DNA of 64,000 nt, taken from the NCBI GenBank assembly GCA_932521035.1, contig OW051494.1, forward strand, positions 10,712,001-10,776,000, read 5' to 3'. A program made the position numbers and the translations under genes. The stretch comes from Oscheius dolichura (lineage: Eukaryota > Nematoda > Chromadorea > Rhabditida > Rhabditidae). Within the stretch, counting starts at the first letter, position 1. Every line of letters begins with the position of its first letter. Shown here one piece after another: positions 44,181 through 58,700 of the stretch. The notes beneath the pieces are model-generated. The model did not search any database. It saw only the letters and a program-made list of their open reading frames with translations, and was not told where the DNA came from.

Positions 44181-46745
44181 GAGCTGAAAGCTAACCCTGC
44201 AGAACCAGCTTCACCTGCCCTCCGAGATGCAGCTTGAATTTTTGAAAATGGCGGGGAAATGAGCAAGCTATAGGTCAAAACATGGTGCAAAATGACTATA
44301 GACCGGCGAAAGATAAGCAGAGCGGTATTATTTGATCACTACAGTACTCCCCGGAGCTCTAAAAGGAAAAGAATCCGCTCAAAAGCCGGAAGGAATACCC
44401 CGCCCACGAGGTCACCGTTTCCTTGTTTTTAAGCCGCTTCCCACTGACAACTTCTCTCAAGAGTGTGTCAGTGTCTCAAATCAGAAGCAGCTGTGCATAT
44501 TTCGCGATTATGTTTTCTTTTTGTGGTGTGCAATTGCTGTCGGGGAGAGCTGAGGTGATTCATCTGAGCTGACAGGCAGTTTCAAGGGGGGAAGGATTGA
44601 AATTTTCGGAAGAAGTTTAATAAAAGCCAGCTTAGAACTCGTTAAAGTCGAGAAGGAACATCTGTTTCGGGCAAGAAACGTCGGCATCCTTGTTCATGAG
44701 CAAAATTTTATGGTCCAGTTCCAGGCCCACTGAGCCCGGAACAAGAAATATTCCTTGACCATTTTCGAAAATCTAAAAGCTAACATGGAGAGGAGGTCCA
44801 GGCTGATCATTCAGGCAAATTTCAGCTCAATTTAATTTGTAGATAATACTACACGAACGGAAATATGCCAAAATGCGGAGTTTTTCAAGTGTTGTGTTTC
44901 CTAGGCTTCATTTTTAAGCGGTTTGCGCTGAAATTTGGACTAATGATAGATATGAACGTCGTCTTCATGTGGAGTTTTAACTTTGCGAAAGTAGTCAAGA
45001 AATAACCGAAATATGGGTCCAATGAGACCCTGACTGGACCGTTTCAAAGCGCGGGCCTGGAGATTTGCCATGAATAGAGTCTTGAGCCTTTACAGTAGGC
45101 GAGTAAGTGAAGCGAGCTACAGCTGATCGATAAATAGTGAAAATGTCTTTTTATAGTAATATATGGCAAAAACAAGGCTTGTTTACGTATAGAAATAACG
45201 AAACGTTGGGGAAAAAGCTAGTCACAATCGTAGCCAACATCTGTCGGGATAAAGGGAGCTGCAATAAAGAAGCGTGTCTTTCACTCCAGAGCAATGCGGA
45301 GTGTACAACAGCAGTGGCAAGTGAGGTGTGGCCCGCTGGATAGGATCGGGCTAGCAGGGGGGAGTAGCGGCCTTTTTATAGGGTACAGAAGAAGAATTAC
45401 CGCTCGTTTCGGACACATCCTACTCTTTTGATAGTAAACTAGTTCGTTTCTTTTTTGAAATGAGAGTAAAGTTGAAAATGGTCGGCTGCCATCTGGCAGA
45501 AGGGGGACTTCTTGCTGATCTAATGGTCAACAGGTGCGCCCCGGATAGTATAGCGATAAGGCGGAGAGGTTAGCCGGTGGTTGAGGCTACGGAGCACAAA
45601 AAGAGAAACCGGAGTGTAATATGCGTCTTCTCTCGCTCTGCCCTAGGCTTGATCATTTGAATAACAAGAAAAAAGCGTGTACAACAGGCTCCGGGAAACG
45701 AAAAGGGCCGTAACCTGGGAGAATCTGTCGCCTTTGGGGGAATGACAGTTACTTATGGGTTTAATCGTGGGAAACCTTGTTGGAATAAAGTTCCCAGTGG
45801 CTGGGCCTGTGCCTCCTTGCTTATTCCATTACTAGCCAGTTTTTTAGAGTTTTACAATGGTTCAACGTGTTCAGCTTGGGTGTTTTTGTAAGTCGGTGCT
45901 AGGAAACTCGGTTGACATTTCCATAAACTGAAAATTGATAAATTTGTGGTCCGCTCGGTAGCCACATGTCTCCGTTTTTAAAACCTCCTGCCAACCGCAC
46001 TCGAGTATCATTTTTCAACTGCTCCCCGATTACGAATGAACAAAAAAAATGTTGTAATTGCTGGACAACACAACGCAACAGGTGTCCGCAAGGCAGCTGG
46101 GCCACTATAGCCGCAAATGTTTGCGGGATTTGAGGCAAGGCTCGACGAAAGCAGAGAAATTAAATGTTTAGCTTTAATTTTTTAAAATTTTTTTTTTTTT
46201 TAAATTCAGAATGGCGACAATTTTACCAAATTCACGTCCGCATTAGCCTGCCCCTTTTAATAAAATCTCATACGTTCCATAGATTACAGTACTATATGGC
46301 TCAGGCTCAGCCACAGCCGAACCAAGGAATTACAAAGGTTGGCTACCCCATTGATCGATATCTTAAGCGAATCCTCCGATTACTTGGGCTACGATGGGAT
46401 TTGAAGGCGACCTCCTGGGTTTGTTGGCCGGGGGGCTCGATTGATTGTATTGCATATTGAGTATATTGTAATGGAAATCCAGATTTATTTCCGTATCACC
46501 CACAGTTAGGACTGGCCACGAACTGGGCGCGGGCTCTCCGCGCACCCGGCGGTTTTCGAAATCTGAAAATATACTTTCGATAGAATATTTTACACTGTTC
46601 GATTCTACAGATGGAGAAGTCTCTTCAGCTTTGTAGTTGACCCCCTTCTGTGGTTTTTTGAAGAGCTAGACAGGTTTTCGTCCGAATTTTGCTAATTTTT
46701 GACGGGTTTTCAAGAGTTTCCTCACATAATTCTCTCAGGAACTCT
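44181..46745. other. Intergenic flank of the satellite, weak coding-like stretches only
   Basis: No supported gene. Three stretches look protein-like but lack splice partners: minus 46,138-45,899 (RLAGGFKNGDMWLPSGPQIY, ending in a stop), plus 46,296-46,460 (MAQAQPQPNQGITKVGYPID) and the overlapping minus 46,530-46,363. 44,200-44,290 belongs to the repeat also seen near 40,400. Confidence 0.35.
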
Positions 46746-49700
46746 CCCGATTCTAAAGATGGTAGCCATCTTCAAAATCGGAAGGCAGAGATATCCGGTT
46801 GAAGAAGCCTGTCTCCCGATACTAAAGATGGTAACCATCTTCAAAATCGGAAGGCAGCTTTGTTGGAGGGATGAAGCCTGTCTCCCGATACTAAAGATGG
46901 TAACCATCTTCAAAATCGGAAGGCAGCTTTGTTGGAGGGAGGAAGCCTGTCTCCCGATTCTAAAGATGGTAGCCATCTTCAAAATCGGAAGGCGGAGATA
47001 TCCGGTTGAAGAAGCCTGTCTCCCGATACTAAAGATGGTAACCATCTTCAACATCGGAAGGCAGCTTTGTTGGAGGGAGGAAGCCTGTCTCCCGATTCTA
47101 AAGATGGTAGCCATCTTTAAAATCGGAAGGCAGAGATATCCGGTTGAAGAAGCCTGTCTCCCGATTCTAAAGATGGTAGCCATCTTTAAAATCGGAAGGC
47201 GGAGATATCCGGTTGAAGAAGCCTGTCTCCCGATTCTAAAGATGGTAGCCATCTTTAAAATCGGAAGGCGGAGATATCCGGTTGAAGAAGCCTGTCTCCC
47301 GATTCTAAAGATGGTAGCCATCTTCAAAATCGGAAGGCGGAGATATCCGGTTGAAGAAGCCTGTCTCCCGATTCTAAAGATGGTAGCCATCTTTAAAATC
47401 GGAAGGCAGCTTTGCTGGAGGGAGGAAGCCTGTCTCCCGATTCTAAAGATGGTAGCCATCTTTAAAATCGGAAGGCAGCTTTGCTGGAGGGAGGAAGCCT
47501 GTCTCCCGATTCTAAAGATGGTAGCCATCTTTAAAATCGGAAGGCGGAGATATCCGGTTGAAGAAGCCTGTCTCCCGATTCTAAAGATGGTAGCCATCTC
47601 TAAGATCGGAAGGCAGAGATATCCGGTTGAAGAAGCCTGTCTCCCGATTCTAAAGATGGTAGCCATCTTTAAAATCGGAAGGCAGCTTTGTTGGAGGGAG
47701 GAAGCCGGTCTCCCGATTCTAAAGATGGTAGCCATCTCTAAGATCGGAAGGCAGAGATATCCGGTTGAAGAAGCCTGTCTCCCGATTCTAAAGATGGTAG
47801 CCATCTTCAAAATCGGAAGGCAGCTTTGCTGGAGGGAGGAAGCCTGTCTCCCGATTCTAAAGATGGTAGCCATCTTTAAAATCGGAAGGCAGCTTTGTTG
47901 GACGGAGGAAGCCTGTCTCCCGATTCTAAAGATGGTAGCCATCTTTAAAATCGGAAGGCGGAGATATCCGGTTGAAGAAGCCTGTCTCCCGATTCTAAAG
48001 ATGGTAGCCATCTTTAAAATCGGAAGGCAGCTTTGCTGGAGGGAGGAAGCCTGTCTTCCGATTCTAAAGATGGTAGCCATCTTTAAAATCGGAAGGCGGA
48101 GATATCCGGTTGAAGAAGCCTGTCTCCCGATTCTAAAGATGGTAGCCATCTTCAAAATCGGAAGGCAGCTTTGCTGGAGGGAGGAAGCCTGTCTTCCGAT
48201 TCTAAAGATGGTAGCCATCTTCAAAATCGGAAGGCAGCTTTGCTGGAGGGAGGAAGCCTGTCTCCCGATTCTAAAGATGGTAGCCATCTTTAAAATCGGA
48301 AGGCAGCTTTGTTGGAGGGAGGAAGCCTGTCTCCCGATTCTAAAGATGGTAGCCATCTCTAAGATCGGAAGGCAGAGATATCCGGTTGAAGAAGCCTGTC
48401 TCCCGATTCTAAAGATGGTAGCCATCTTTAAAATCGGAAGGCAGCTTTGCTGGAGGGAGGAAGCCTGTCTTCCGATTCTAAAGATGGTAGCCATCTTTAA
48501 AATCGGAAGGCGGAGATATCCGGTTGAAGAAGCCTGTCTCCCGATTCTAAAGATGGTAGCCATCTTCAAAATCGGAAGGCAGCTTTGCTGGAGGGAGGAA
48601 GCCTGTCTTCCGATTCTAAAGATGGTAGCCATCTTTAAAATCGGAAGGCAGCTTTGTTGGAGGGAGGAAGCCTGTCTCCCGATTCTAAAGATGGTAGCCA
48701 TCTTTAAAATCGGAAGGCAGCTTTTTTGGAGGGATGAAGCCTGTCTCCCGATTCTAAAGATGGTAGCCATCTTCAAAATCGGAAGGCGGAGATATCCGGT
48801 TGAAGAAGCCTCTCTCCCGATTCTAAAGATGGTAGCCATCTTTAAAATCGGAAGGCAGCTTTTTTGGAGGGATGAAGCCTGTCTCCCGATTCTAAAGATG
48901 GTAGCCATCTTCAAAATCGGAAGGCGGAGATATCCGGTTGAAGAAGCCTGTCTCCCGATTCTAAAGATGGTAGCCATCTTCAAAATCGGAAGGCAGAGAT
49001 ATCCGGTTGAAGAAGCCTGTCTCCCGATTCTAAAGATGGTAGCCATCTTTAAAATCGGAAGGCAGAGATATCCGGTTGAAGAAGCCTGTCTCCCGATTCT
49101 AAAGATGGTAGCCATCTTTAAAATCGGAAGGCAGCTTTGTTGGACGGAGGAAGCCTGTCTCCCGATTCTAAAGATGGTAGCCATCTTCAAAATCGGAAGG
49201 CAGCTTTGTTGGAGGGATGAAGCCTGTCTCCCGATTCTAAAGATGGTAGCCATCTTCAAAATCGGAAGGCGGAGATATCCGGTTGAAGAAGCCTGTCTCC
49301 CGATTCTAAAGATGGTAGCCATCTTTAAAATCGGAAGGCAGCTTTGTTGGACGGAGGAAGCCTGTCTCCCGATTCTAAAGATGGTAGCCATCTTTAAAAT
49401 CGGAAGGCAGCTTTGTTGGAGGGAGGAAGCCTGTCTCCCGATTCTAAAGATGGTAGCCATCTTTAAAATCGGAAGGCAGCTTTGTTGGACGGAGGAAGCC
49501 TGTCTCCCGATTCTAAAGATGGTAGCCATCTTTAAAATCGGAAGGCAGCTTTGTTGGAGGGAGGAAGCCTGTCTCCCGATTCTAAAGATGGTAGCCATCT
49601 TTAAAATCGGAAGGCAGCTTTGTTGGAGGGATGAAGCCTGTCTCCCGATTCTAAAGATGGTAGCCATCTCTAAGATCGGAAGGCAGCTTTGTTGGAGGGA

Positions 49701-52700
49701 GGAAGCCTGTCTCCCGATTCTAAAGATGGTAGCCATCTCTAAGATCGGAAGGCAGCTTTGTTGGAGGGAGGAAGCCTGTCTCCCGATTCTAAAGATGGTA
49801 GCCATCTTTAAAATCGGAAGGCAGCTTTGTTGGAGGGATGAAGCCTGTCTCCCGATTCTAAAGATGGTAGCCATCTTTAAAATCGGAAGGCAGAGATATC
49901 CGGTTGAAGAAGCCTGTCTCCCGATTCTAAAGATGGTAGCCATCTTTAAAATCGGAAGGCAGCTTTTTTGGAGGGAGGAAGCCTGTCTCCCGATTCTAAA
50001 GATGGTAGCCATCTTTAAAATCGGAAGGCGGCTTTGCTGGAGGGAGGAAGCCTGTCTCCCGATTCTAAAGATGGTAGCCATCTTTAAAATCGGAAGGCGG
50101 AGATATCCGGTTGAAGAAGCCTGTCTCCCGATTCTAAAGATGGTAGCCATCTCTAAGATCGGAAGGCAGAGATATCCGGTTGAAGAAGCCTGTCTCCCGA
50201 TTCTAAAGATGGTAGCCATCTTTAAAATCGGAAGGCAGCTTTGTTGGAGGGAGGAAGCCTGTCTCCCGATTCTAAAGATGGTAGCCATCTCTAAGATCGG
50301 AAGGCAGAGATATCCGGTTGAAGAAGCCTGTCTCCCGATTCTAAAGATGGTAGCCATCTTCAAAATCGGAAGGCAGCTTTGCTGGAGGGAGGAAGCCTGT
50401 CTCCCGATTCTAAAGATGGTAGCCATCTTTAAAATCGGAAGGCAGCTTTTTTGGAGGGATGAAGCCTGTCTCCCGATTCTAAAGATGGTAGCCATCTTCA
50501 AAATCGGAAGGCGGAGATATCCGGTTGAAGAAGCCTGTCTCCCGATTCTAAAGATGGTAGCCATCTTTAAAATCGGAAGGCGGAGATATCCGGTTGAAGA
50601 AGCCTGTCTCCCGATTCTAAAGATGGTAGCCATCTTCAAAATTGGAAGGCAGAGATATCCGGTTGAAGAAGCCTGTCTCCCGATTCTAAAGATGGTAGCC
50701 ATCTTCAAAATCGGAAGGCAGAGATATCCGGTTGAAGAAGCCTGTCTCCCGATACTAAAGATGGTAACCATCTTCAAAATCGGAAGGCAGCTTTGTTGGA
50801 GGGAGGAAGCCTGTCTCCCGATTCTAAAGATGGTAGCCATCTTTAAAATCGGAAGGCAGAGATATCCGGTTGAAGAAGCCTGTCTCCCGATACTAAAGAT
50901 GGTAACCATCTTCAAAATCGGAAGGCAGCTTTTTTGGAGGGATGAAGCCTGTCTCCCGATTCTAAAGATGGTAGCCATCTTCAAAATCGGAAGGCGGAGA
51001 TATCCGGTTGAAGAAGCCTGTCTCCCGATTCTAAAGATGGTAGCCATCTTCAAAATCGGAAGGCAGAGATATCCGGTTGAAGAAGCCTGTCTCCCGATTC
51101 TAAAGATGGTAACCATCTTCAAAATCGGAAGGCAGCTTTTTTGGAGGGATGAAGCCTGTCTCCCGATTCTAAAGATGGTAGCCATCTTCAAAATCGGAAG
51201 GCGGAGATATCCGGTTGAAGAAGCCTGTCTCCCGATTCTAAAGATGGTAGCCATCTTCAAAATCGGAAGGCAGAGATATCCGGTTGAAGAAGCCTGTCTC
51301 CCGATACTAAAGATGGTAACCATCTTCAAAATCGGAAGGCAGAGATATCCGGTTGAAGAAGCCTGTCTCCCGATACTAAAGATGGTAACCATCTTCAAAA
51401 TCGGAAGGCAGCTTTTTTGGAGGGATGAAGCCTGTCTCCCGATTCTAAAGATGGTAGCCATCTTCAAAATCGGAAGGCGGAGATATCCGGTTGAAGAAGC
51501 CTGTCTCCCGATTCTAAAGATGGTAGCCATCTTCAAAATCGGAAGGCAGCTTTGTTGGACGGAGGAAGCCTGTCTCCCGATTCTAAAGATGGTAGCCATC
51601 TTCAAAATCGGAAGGCAGCTTTGTTGGAGGGATGAAGCCTGTCTCCCGATTCTAAAGATGGTAGCCATCTTCAAAATCGGAAGGCGGAGATATCCGGTTG
51701 AAGAAGCCTGTCTCCCGATTCTAAAGATGGTAGCCATCTTCAAAATCGGAAGGCAGCTTTGTTGGACGGAGGAAGCCTGTCTCCCGATTCTAAAGATGGT
51801 AGCCATCTTTAAAATCGGAAGGCAGCTTTGTTGGAGGGAGGAAGCCTGTCTCCCGATTCTAAAGATGGTAGCCATCTCTAAGATCGGAAGGCAGCTTTGT
51901 TGGAGGGAGGAAGCCTGTCTCCCGATTCTAAAGATGGTAGCCATCTTTAAAATCGGAAGGCAGCTTTGTTGGAGGGATGAAGCCTGTCTCCCGATTCTAA
52001 AGATGGTAGCCATCTTTAAAATCGGAAGGCAGAGATATCCGGTTGAAGAAGCCTGTCTCCCGATTCTAAAGATGGTAGCCATCTTCAAAATCGGAAGGCA
52101 GAGATATCCGGTTGAAGAAGCCTGTCTCCCGATACTAAAGATGGTAACCATCTTCAAAATCGGAAGGCAGCTTTGTTGGAGGGAGGAAGCCTGTCTCCCG
52201 ATTCTAAAGATGGTAGCCATCTTTAAAATCGGAAGGCAGAGATATCCGGTTGAAGAAGCCTGTCTCCCGATACTAAAGATGGTAGCCATCTTCAAAATCG
52301 GAAGGCGGAGATATCCGGTTGAAGAAGCCTGTCTCCCGATTCTAAAGATGGTAGCCATCTTCAAAATCGGAAGGCAGAGATATCCGGTTGAAGAAGCCTG
52401 TCTCCCGATTCTAAAGATGGTAGCCATCTCTAAGATCGGAAGGCAGAGATATCCGGTTGAAGAAGCCTGTCTCCCGATTCTAAAGATGGTAGCCATCTTC
52501 AAAATCGGAAGGCAGAGATATCCGGTTGAAGAAGCCTGTCTCCCGATACTAAAGATGGTAACCATCTTCAAAATCGGAAGGCAGAGATATCCGGTTGAAG
52601 AAGCCTGTCTCCCGATACTAAAGATGGTAACCATCTTCAAAATCGGAAGGCAGCTTTGTTGGAGGGAGGAAGCCTGTCTCCCGATTCTAAAGATGGTAGC

Positions 52701-55700
52701 CATCTTCAAAATCGGAAGGCGGAGATATCCGGTTGAAGAAGCCTGTCTCCCGATTCTAAAGATGGTAGCCATCTTCAAAATCGGAAGGCAGAGATATCCG
52801 GTTGAAGAAGCCTGTCTCCCGATACTAAAGATGGTAACCATCTTCAAAATCGGAAGGCAGCTTTGTTGGAGGGAGGAAGCCTGTCTCCCGATTCTAAAGA
52901 TGGTAGCCATCTTCAAAATCGGAAGGCGGAGATATCCGGTTGAAGAAGCCTGTCTCCCGATTCTAAAGATGGTAGCCATCTTCAAAATCGGAAGGCAGAG
53001 ATATCCGGTTGAAGAAGCCTGTCTCCCGATTCTAAAGATGGTAGCCATCTCTAAGATCGGAAGGCAGAGATATCCGGTTGAAGAAGCCTGTCTCCCGATT
53101 CTAAAGATGGTAGCCATCTTCAAAATTGGAAGGCAGAGATATCCGGTTGAAGAAGCCTGTCTCCCGATTCTAAAGATGGTAGCCATCTTTAAAATCGGAA
53201 GGCAGCTTTTTTGGAGGGATGAAGCCTGTCTCCCGATTCTAAAGATGGTAGCCATCTTCAAAATCGGAAGGCGGAGATATCCGGTTGAAGAAGCCTGTCT
53301 CCCGATTCTAAAGATGGTAGCCATCTTTAAAATCGGAAGGCGGAGATATCCGGTTGAAGAAGCCTGTCTCCCGATTCTAAAGATGGTAGCCATCTTCAAA
53401 ATTGGAAGGCAGAGATATCCGGTTGAAGAAGCCTGTCTCCCGATTCTAAAGATGGTAGCCATCTCTAAGATCGGAAGGCAGAGATATCCGGTTGAAGAAG
53501 CCTGTCTCCCGATTCTAAAGATGGTAGCCATCTTCAAAATCGGAAGGCAGCTTTGCTGGAGGGAGGAAGCCTGTCTCCCGATTCTAAAGATGGTAGCCAT
53601 CTTTAAAATCGGAAGGCAGCTTTGTTGGAGGGAGGAAGCCTGTCTCCCGATTCTAAAGATGGTAGCCATCTTCAAAATCGGAAGGCGGAGATATCCGGTT
53701 GAAGAAGCCTGTCTCCCGATTCTAAAGATGGTAGCCATCTTCAAAATCGGAAGGCAGAGATATCCGGTTGAAGAAGCCTGTCTCCCGATACTAAAGATGG
53801 TAACCATCTTCAAAATCGGAAGGCAGCTTTGTTGGAGGGAGGAAGCCTGTCTCCCGATTCTAAAGATGGTAGCCATCTTCAAAATCGGAAGGCGGAGATA
53901 TCCGGTTGAAGAAGCCTGTCTCCCGATTCTAAAGATGGTAGCCATCTTCAAAATCGGAAGGCAGAGATATCCGGTTGAAGAAGCCTGTCTCCCGATTCTA
54001 AAGATGGTAGCCATCTCTAAGATCGGAAGGCAGAGATATCCGGTTGAAGAAGCCTGTCTCCCGATTCTAAAGATGGTAGCCATCTCTAAGATCGGAAGGC
54101 AGAGATATCCGGTTGAAGAAGCCTGTCTCCCGATTCTAAAGATGGTAGCCATCTTCAAAATCGGAAGGCAGAGATATCCGGTTGAAGAAGCCTGTCTCCC
54201 GATACTAAAGATGGTAACCATCTTCAAAATCGGAAGGCAGAGATATCCGGTTGAAGAAGCCTGTCTCCCGATACTAAAGATGGTAACCATCTTCAAAATC
54301 GGAAGGCAGCTTTGTTGGAGGGAGGAAGCCTGTCTCCCGATTCTAAAGATGGTAGCCATCTTCAAAATCGGAAGGCGGAGATATCCGGTTGAAGAAGCCT
54401 GTCTCCCGATTCTAAAGATGGTAACCATCTTCAAAATCGGAAGGCAGCTTTGTTGGAGGGAGGAAGCCTGTCTCCCGATTCTAAAGATGGTAGCCATCTT
54501 TAAAATCGGAAGGCAGAGATATCCGGTTGAAGAAGCCTGTCTCCCGATACTAAAGATGGTAGCCATCTTCAAAATCGGAAGGCGGAGATATCCGGTTGAA
54601 GAAGCCTGTCTCCCGATTCTAAAGATGGTAGCCATCTTCAAAATCGGAAGGCAGAGATATCCGGTTGAAGAAGCCTGTCTCCCGATTCTAAAGATGGTAG
54701 CCATCTCTAAGATCGGAAGGCAGAGATATCCGGTTGAAGAAGCCTGTCTCCCGATTCTAAAGATGGTAGCCATCTTCAAAATCGGAAGGCAGAGATATCC
54801 GGTTGAAGAAGCCTGTCTCCCGATACTAAAGATGGTAACCATCTTCAAAATCGGAAGGCAGAGATATCCGGTTGAAGAAGCCTGTCTCCCGATACTAAAG
54901 ATGGTAACCATCTTCAAAATCGGAAGGCAGCTTTGTTGGAGGGAGGAAGCCTGTCTCCCGATTCTAAAGATGGTAGCCATCTTCAAAATCGGAAGGCGGA
55001 GATATCCGGTTGAAGAAGCCTGTCTCCCGATTCTAAAGATGGTAGCCATCTTCAAAATCGGAAGGCAGAGATATCCGGTTGAAGAAGCCTGTCTCCCGAT
55101 ACTAAAGATGGTAACCATCTTCAAAATCGGAAGGCAGCTTTGTTGGAGGGAGGAAGCCTGTCTCCCGATTCTAAAGATGGTAGCCATCTTCAAAATCGGA
55201 AGGCGGAGATATCCGGTTGAAGAAGCCTGTCTCCCGATTCTAAAGATGGTAGCCATCTTCAAAATCGGAAGGCAGAGATATCCGGTTGAAGAAGCCTGTC
55301 TCCCGATTCTAAAGATGGTAGCCATCTCTAAGATCGGAAGGCAGAGATATCCGGTTGAAGAAGCCTGTCTCCCGATTCTAAAGATGGTAGCCATCTTCAA
55401 AATTGGAAGGCAGAGATATCCGGTTGAAGAAGCCTGTCTCCCGATTCTAAAGATGGTAGCCATCTTTAAAATCGGAAGGCAGCTTTTTTGGAGGGATGAA
55501 GCCTGTCTCCCGATTCTAAAGATGGTAGCCATCTTCAAAATCGGAAGGCGGAGATATCCGGTTGAAGAAGCCTGTCTCCCGATTCTAAAGATGGTAGCCA
55601 TCTTTAAAATCGGAAGGCGGAGATATCCGGTTGAAGAAGCCTGTCTCCCGATTCTAAAGATGGTAGCCATCTTCAAAATTGGAAGGCAGAGATATCCGGT

Positions 55701-58700
55701 TGAAGAAGCCTGTCTCCCGATTCTAAAGATGGTAGCCATCTCTAAGATCGGAAGGCAGAGATATCCGGTTGAAGAAGCCTGTCTCCCGATTCTAAAGATG
55801 GTAGCCATCTTCAAAATCGGAAGGCAGCTTTGCTGGAGGGAGGAAGCCTGTCTCCCGATTCTAAAGATGGTAGCCATCTTTAAAATCGGAAGGCAGCTTT
55901 TTTGGAGGGATGAAGCCTGTCTCCCGATTCTAAAGATGGTAGCCATCTTCAAAATCGGAAGGCGGAGATATCCGGTTGAAGAAGCCTGTCTCCCGATTCT
56001 AAAGATGGTAGCCATCTTTAAAATCGGAAGGCGGAGATATCCGGTTGAAGAAGCCTGTCTCCCTATTCTAAAGATGGTAGCCATCTTCAAAATTGGAAGG
56101 CAGAGATATCCGGTTGAAGAAGCCTGTCTCCCGATTCTAAAGATGGTAGCCATCTCTAAGATCGGAAGGCAGAGATATCCGGTTGAAGAAGCCTGTCTCC
56201 CGATTCTAAAGATGGTAGCCATCTTCAAAATCGGAAGGCAGAGATATCCGGTTGAAGAAGCCTGTCTCCCGATTCTAAAGATGGTAGCCATCTTCAAAAT
56301 CGGAAGGCAGCTTTGCTGGAGGGAGGAAGCCTGTCTCCCGATTCTAAAGATGGTAGCCATCTTTAAAATCGGAAGGCAGCTTTTTTGGAGGGATGAAGCC
56401 TGTCTCCCGATTCTAAAGATGGTAGCCATCTTCAAAATCGGAAGGCGGAGATATCCGGTTGAAGAAGCCTGTCTCCCGATTCTAAAGATGGTAGCCATCT
56501 TTAAAATCGGAAGGCGGAGATATCCGGTTGAAGAAGCCTGTCTCCCGATTCTAAAGATGGTAGCCATCTTCAAAATTGGAAGGCAGAGATATCCGGTTGA
56601 AGAAGCCTGTCTCCCGATTCTAAAGATGGTAGCCATCTTTAAAATCGGAAGGCAGCTTTTTTGGAGGGATGAAGCCTGTCTCCCGATTCTAAAGATGGTA
56701 GCCATCTTCAAAATCGGAAGGCGGAGATATCCGGTTGAAGAAGCCTGTCTCCCGATTCTAAAGATGGTAGCCATCTTCAAAATCGGAAGGCAGAGATATC
56801 CGGTTGAAGAAGCCTGTCTCCCGATTCTAAAGATGGTAGCCATCTTTAAAATCGGAAGGCAGAGATATCCGGTTGAAGAAGCCTGTCTCCCGATTCTAAA
56901 GATGGTAGCCATCTTTAAAATCGGAAGGCAGCTTTGTTGGACGGAGGAAGCCTGTCTCCCGATTCTAAAGATGGTAGCCATCTTCAAAATCGGAAGGCAG
57001 AGATATCCGGTTGAAGAAGCCTGTCTCCCGATACTAAAGATGGTAACCATCTTCAAAATCGGAAGGCAGCTTTGTTGGAGGGAGGAAGCCTGTCTCCCGA
57101 TTCTAAAGATGGTAGCCATCTTTAAAATCGGAAGGCAGAGATATCCGGTTGAAGAAGCCTGTCTCCCGATACTAAAGATGGTAACCATCTTCAAAATCGG
57201 AAGGCAGCTTTTTTGGAGGGATGAAGCCTGTCTCCCGATTCTAAAGATGGTAGCCATCTTCAAAATCGGAAGGCGGAGATATCCGGTTGAAGAAGCCTGT
57301 CTCCCGATTCTAAAGATGGTAGCCATCTTTAAAATCGGAAGGCAGAGATATCCGGTTGAAGAAGCCTGTCTCCCGATTCTAAAGATGGTAGCCATCTTCA
57401 AAATCGGAAGGCAGCTTTGCTGGAGGGAGGAAGCCTGTCTCCCGATTCTAAAGATGGTAGCCATCTTTAAAATCGGAAGGCAGCTTTTTTGGAGGGATGA
57501 AGCCTGTCTCCCGATTCTAAAGATGGTAGCCATCTTCAAAATCGGAAGGCGGAGATATCCGGTTGAAGAAGCCTGTCTCCCGATTCTAAAGATGGTAGCC
57601 ATCTTTAAAATCGGAAGGCGGAGATATCCGGTTGAAGAAGCCTGTCTCCCGATTCTAAAGATGGTAACCATCTTCAAAATCGGAAGGCAGCTTTGTTGGA
57701 GGGAGGAAGCCTGTCTCCCGATTCTAAAGATGGTAGCCATCTTTAAAATCGGAAGGCAGAGATATCCGGTTGAAGAAGCCTGTCTCCCGATACTAAAGAT
57801 GGTAACCATCTTCAAAATCGGAAGGCAGCTTTTTTGGAGGGATGAAGCCTGTCTCCCGATTCTAAAGATGGTAGCCATCTTCAAAATCGGAAGGCGGAGA
57901 TATCCGGTTGAAGAAGCCTGTCTCCCGATTCTAAAGATGGTAGCCATCTTTAAAATCGGAAGGCAGAGATATCCGGTTGAAGAAGCCTGTCTCCCGATTC
58001 TAAAGATGGTAGCCATCTTCAAAATCGGAAGGCAGCTTTGCTGGAGGGAGGAAGCCTGTCTCCCGATTCTAAAGATGGTAGCCATCTTTAAAATCGGAAG
58101 GCAGCTTTTTTGGAGGGATGAAGCCTGTCTCCCGATTCTAAAGATGGTAGCCATCTTCAAAATCGGAAGGCGGAGATATCCGGTTGAAGAAGCCTGTCTC
58201 CCGATTCTAAAGATGGTAGCCATCTTTAAAATCGGAAGGCGGAGATATCCGGTTGAAGAAGCCTGTCTCCCGATTCTAAAGATGGTAGCCATCTTCAAAA
58301 TTGGAAGGCAGAGATATCCGGTTGAAGAAGCCTGTCTCCCGATTCTAAAGATGGTAGCCATCTCTAAGATCGGAAGGCAGAGATATCCGGTTGAAGAAGC
58401 CTGTCTCCCGATTCTAAAGATGGTAGCCATCTTTAAAATCGGAAGGCAGCTTTTTTGGAGGGATGAAGCCTGTCTCCCGATTCTAAAGATGGTAGCCATC
58501 TTCAAAATCGGAAGGCGGAGATATCCGGTTGAAGAAGCCTGTCTCCCGATTCTAAAGATGGTAGCCATCTTCAAAATCGGAAGGCAGAGATATCCGGTTG
58601 AAGAAGCCTGTCTCCCGATTCTAAAGATGGTAGCCATCTTTAAAATCGGAAGGCAGAGATATCCGGTTGAAGAAGCCTGTCTCCCGATTCTAAAGATGGT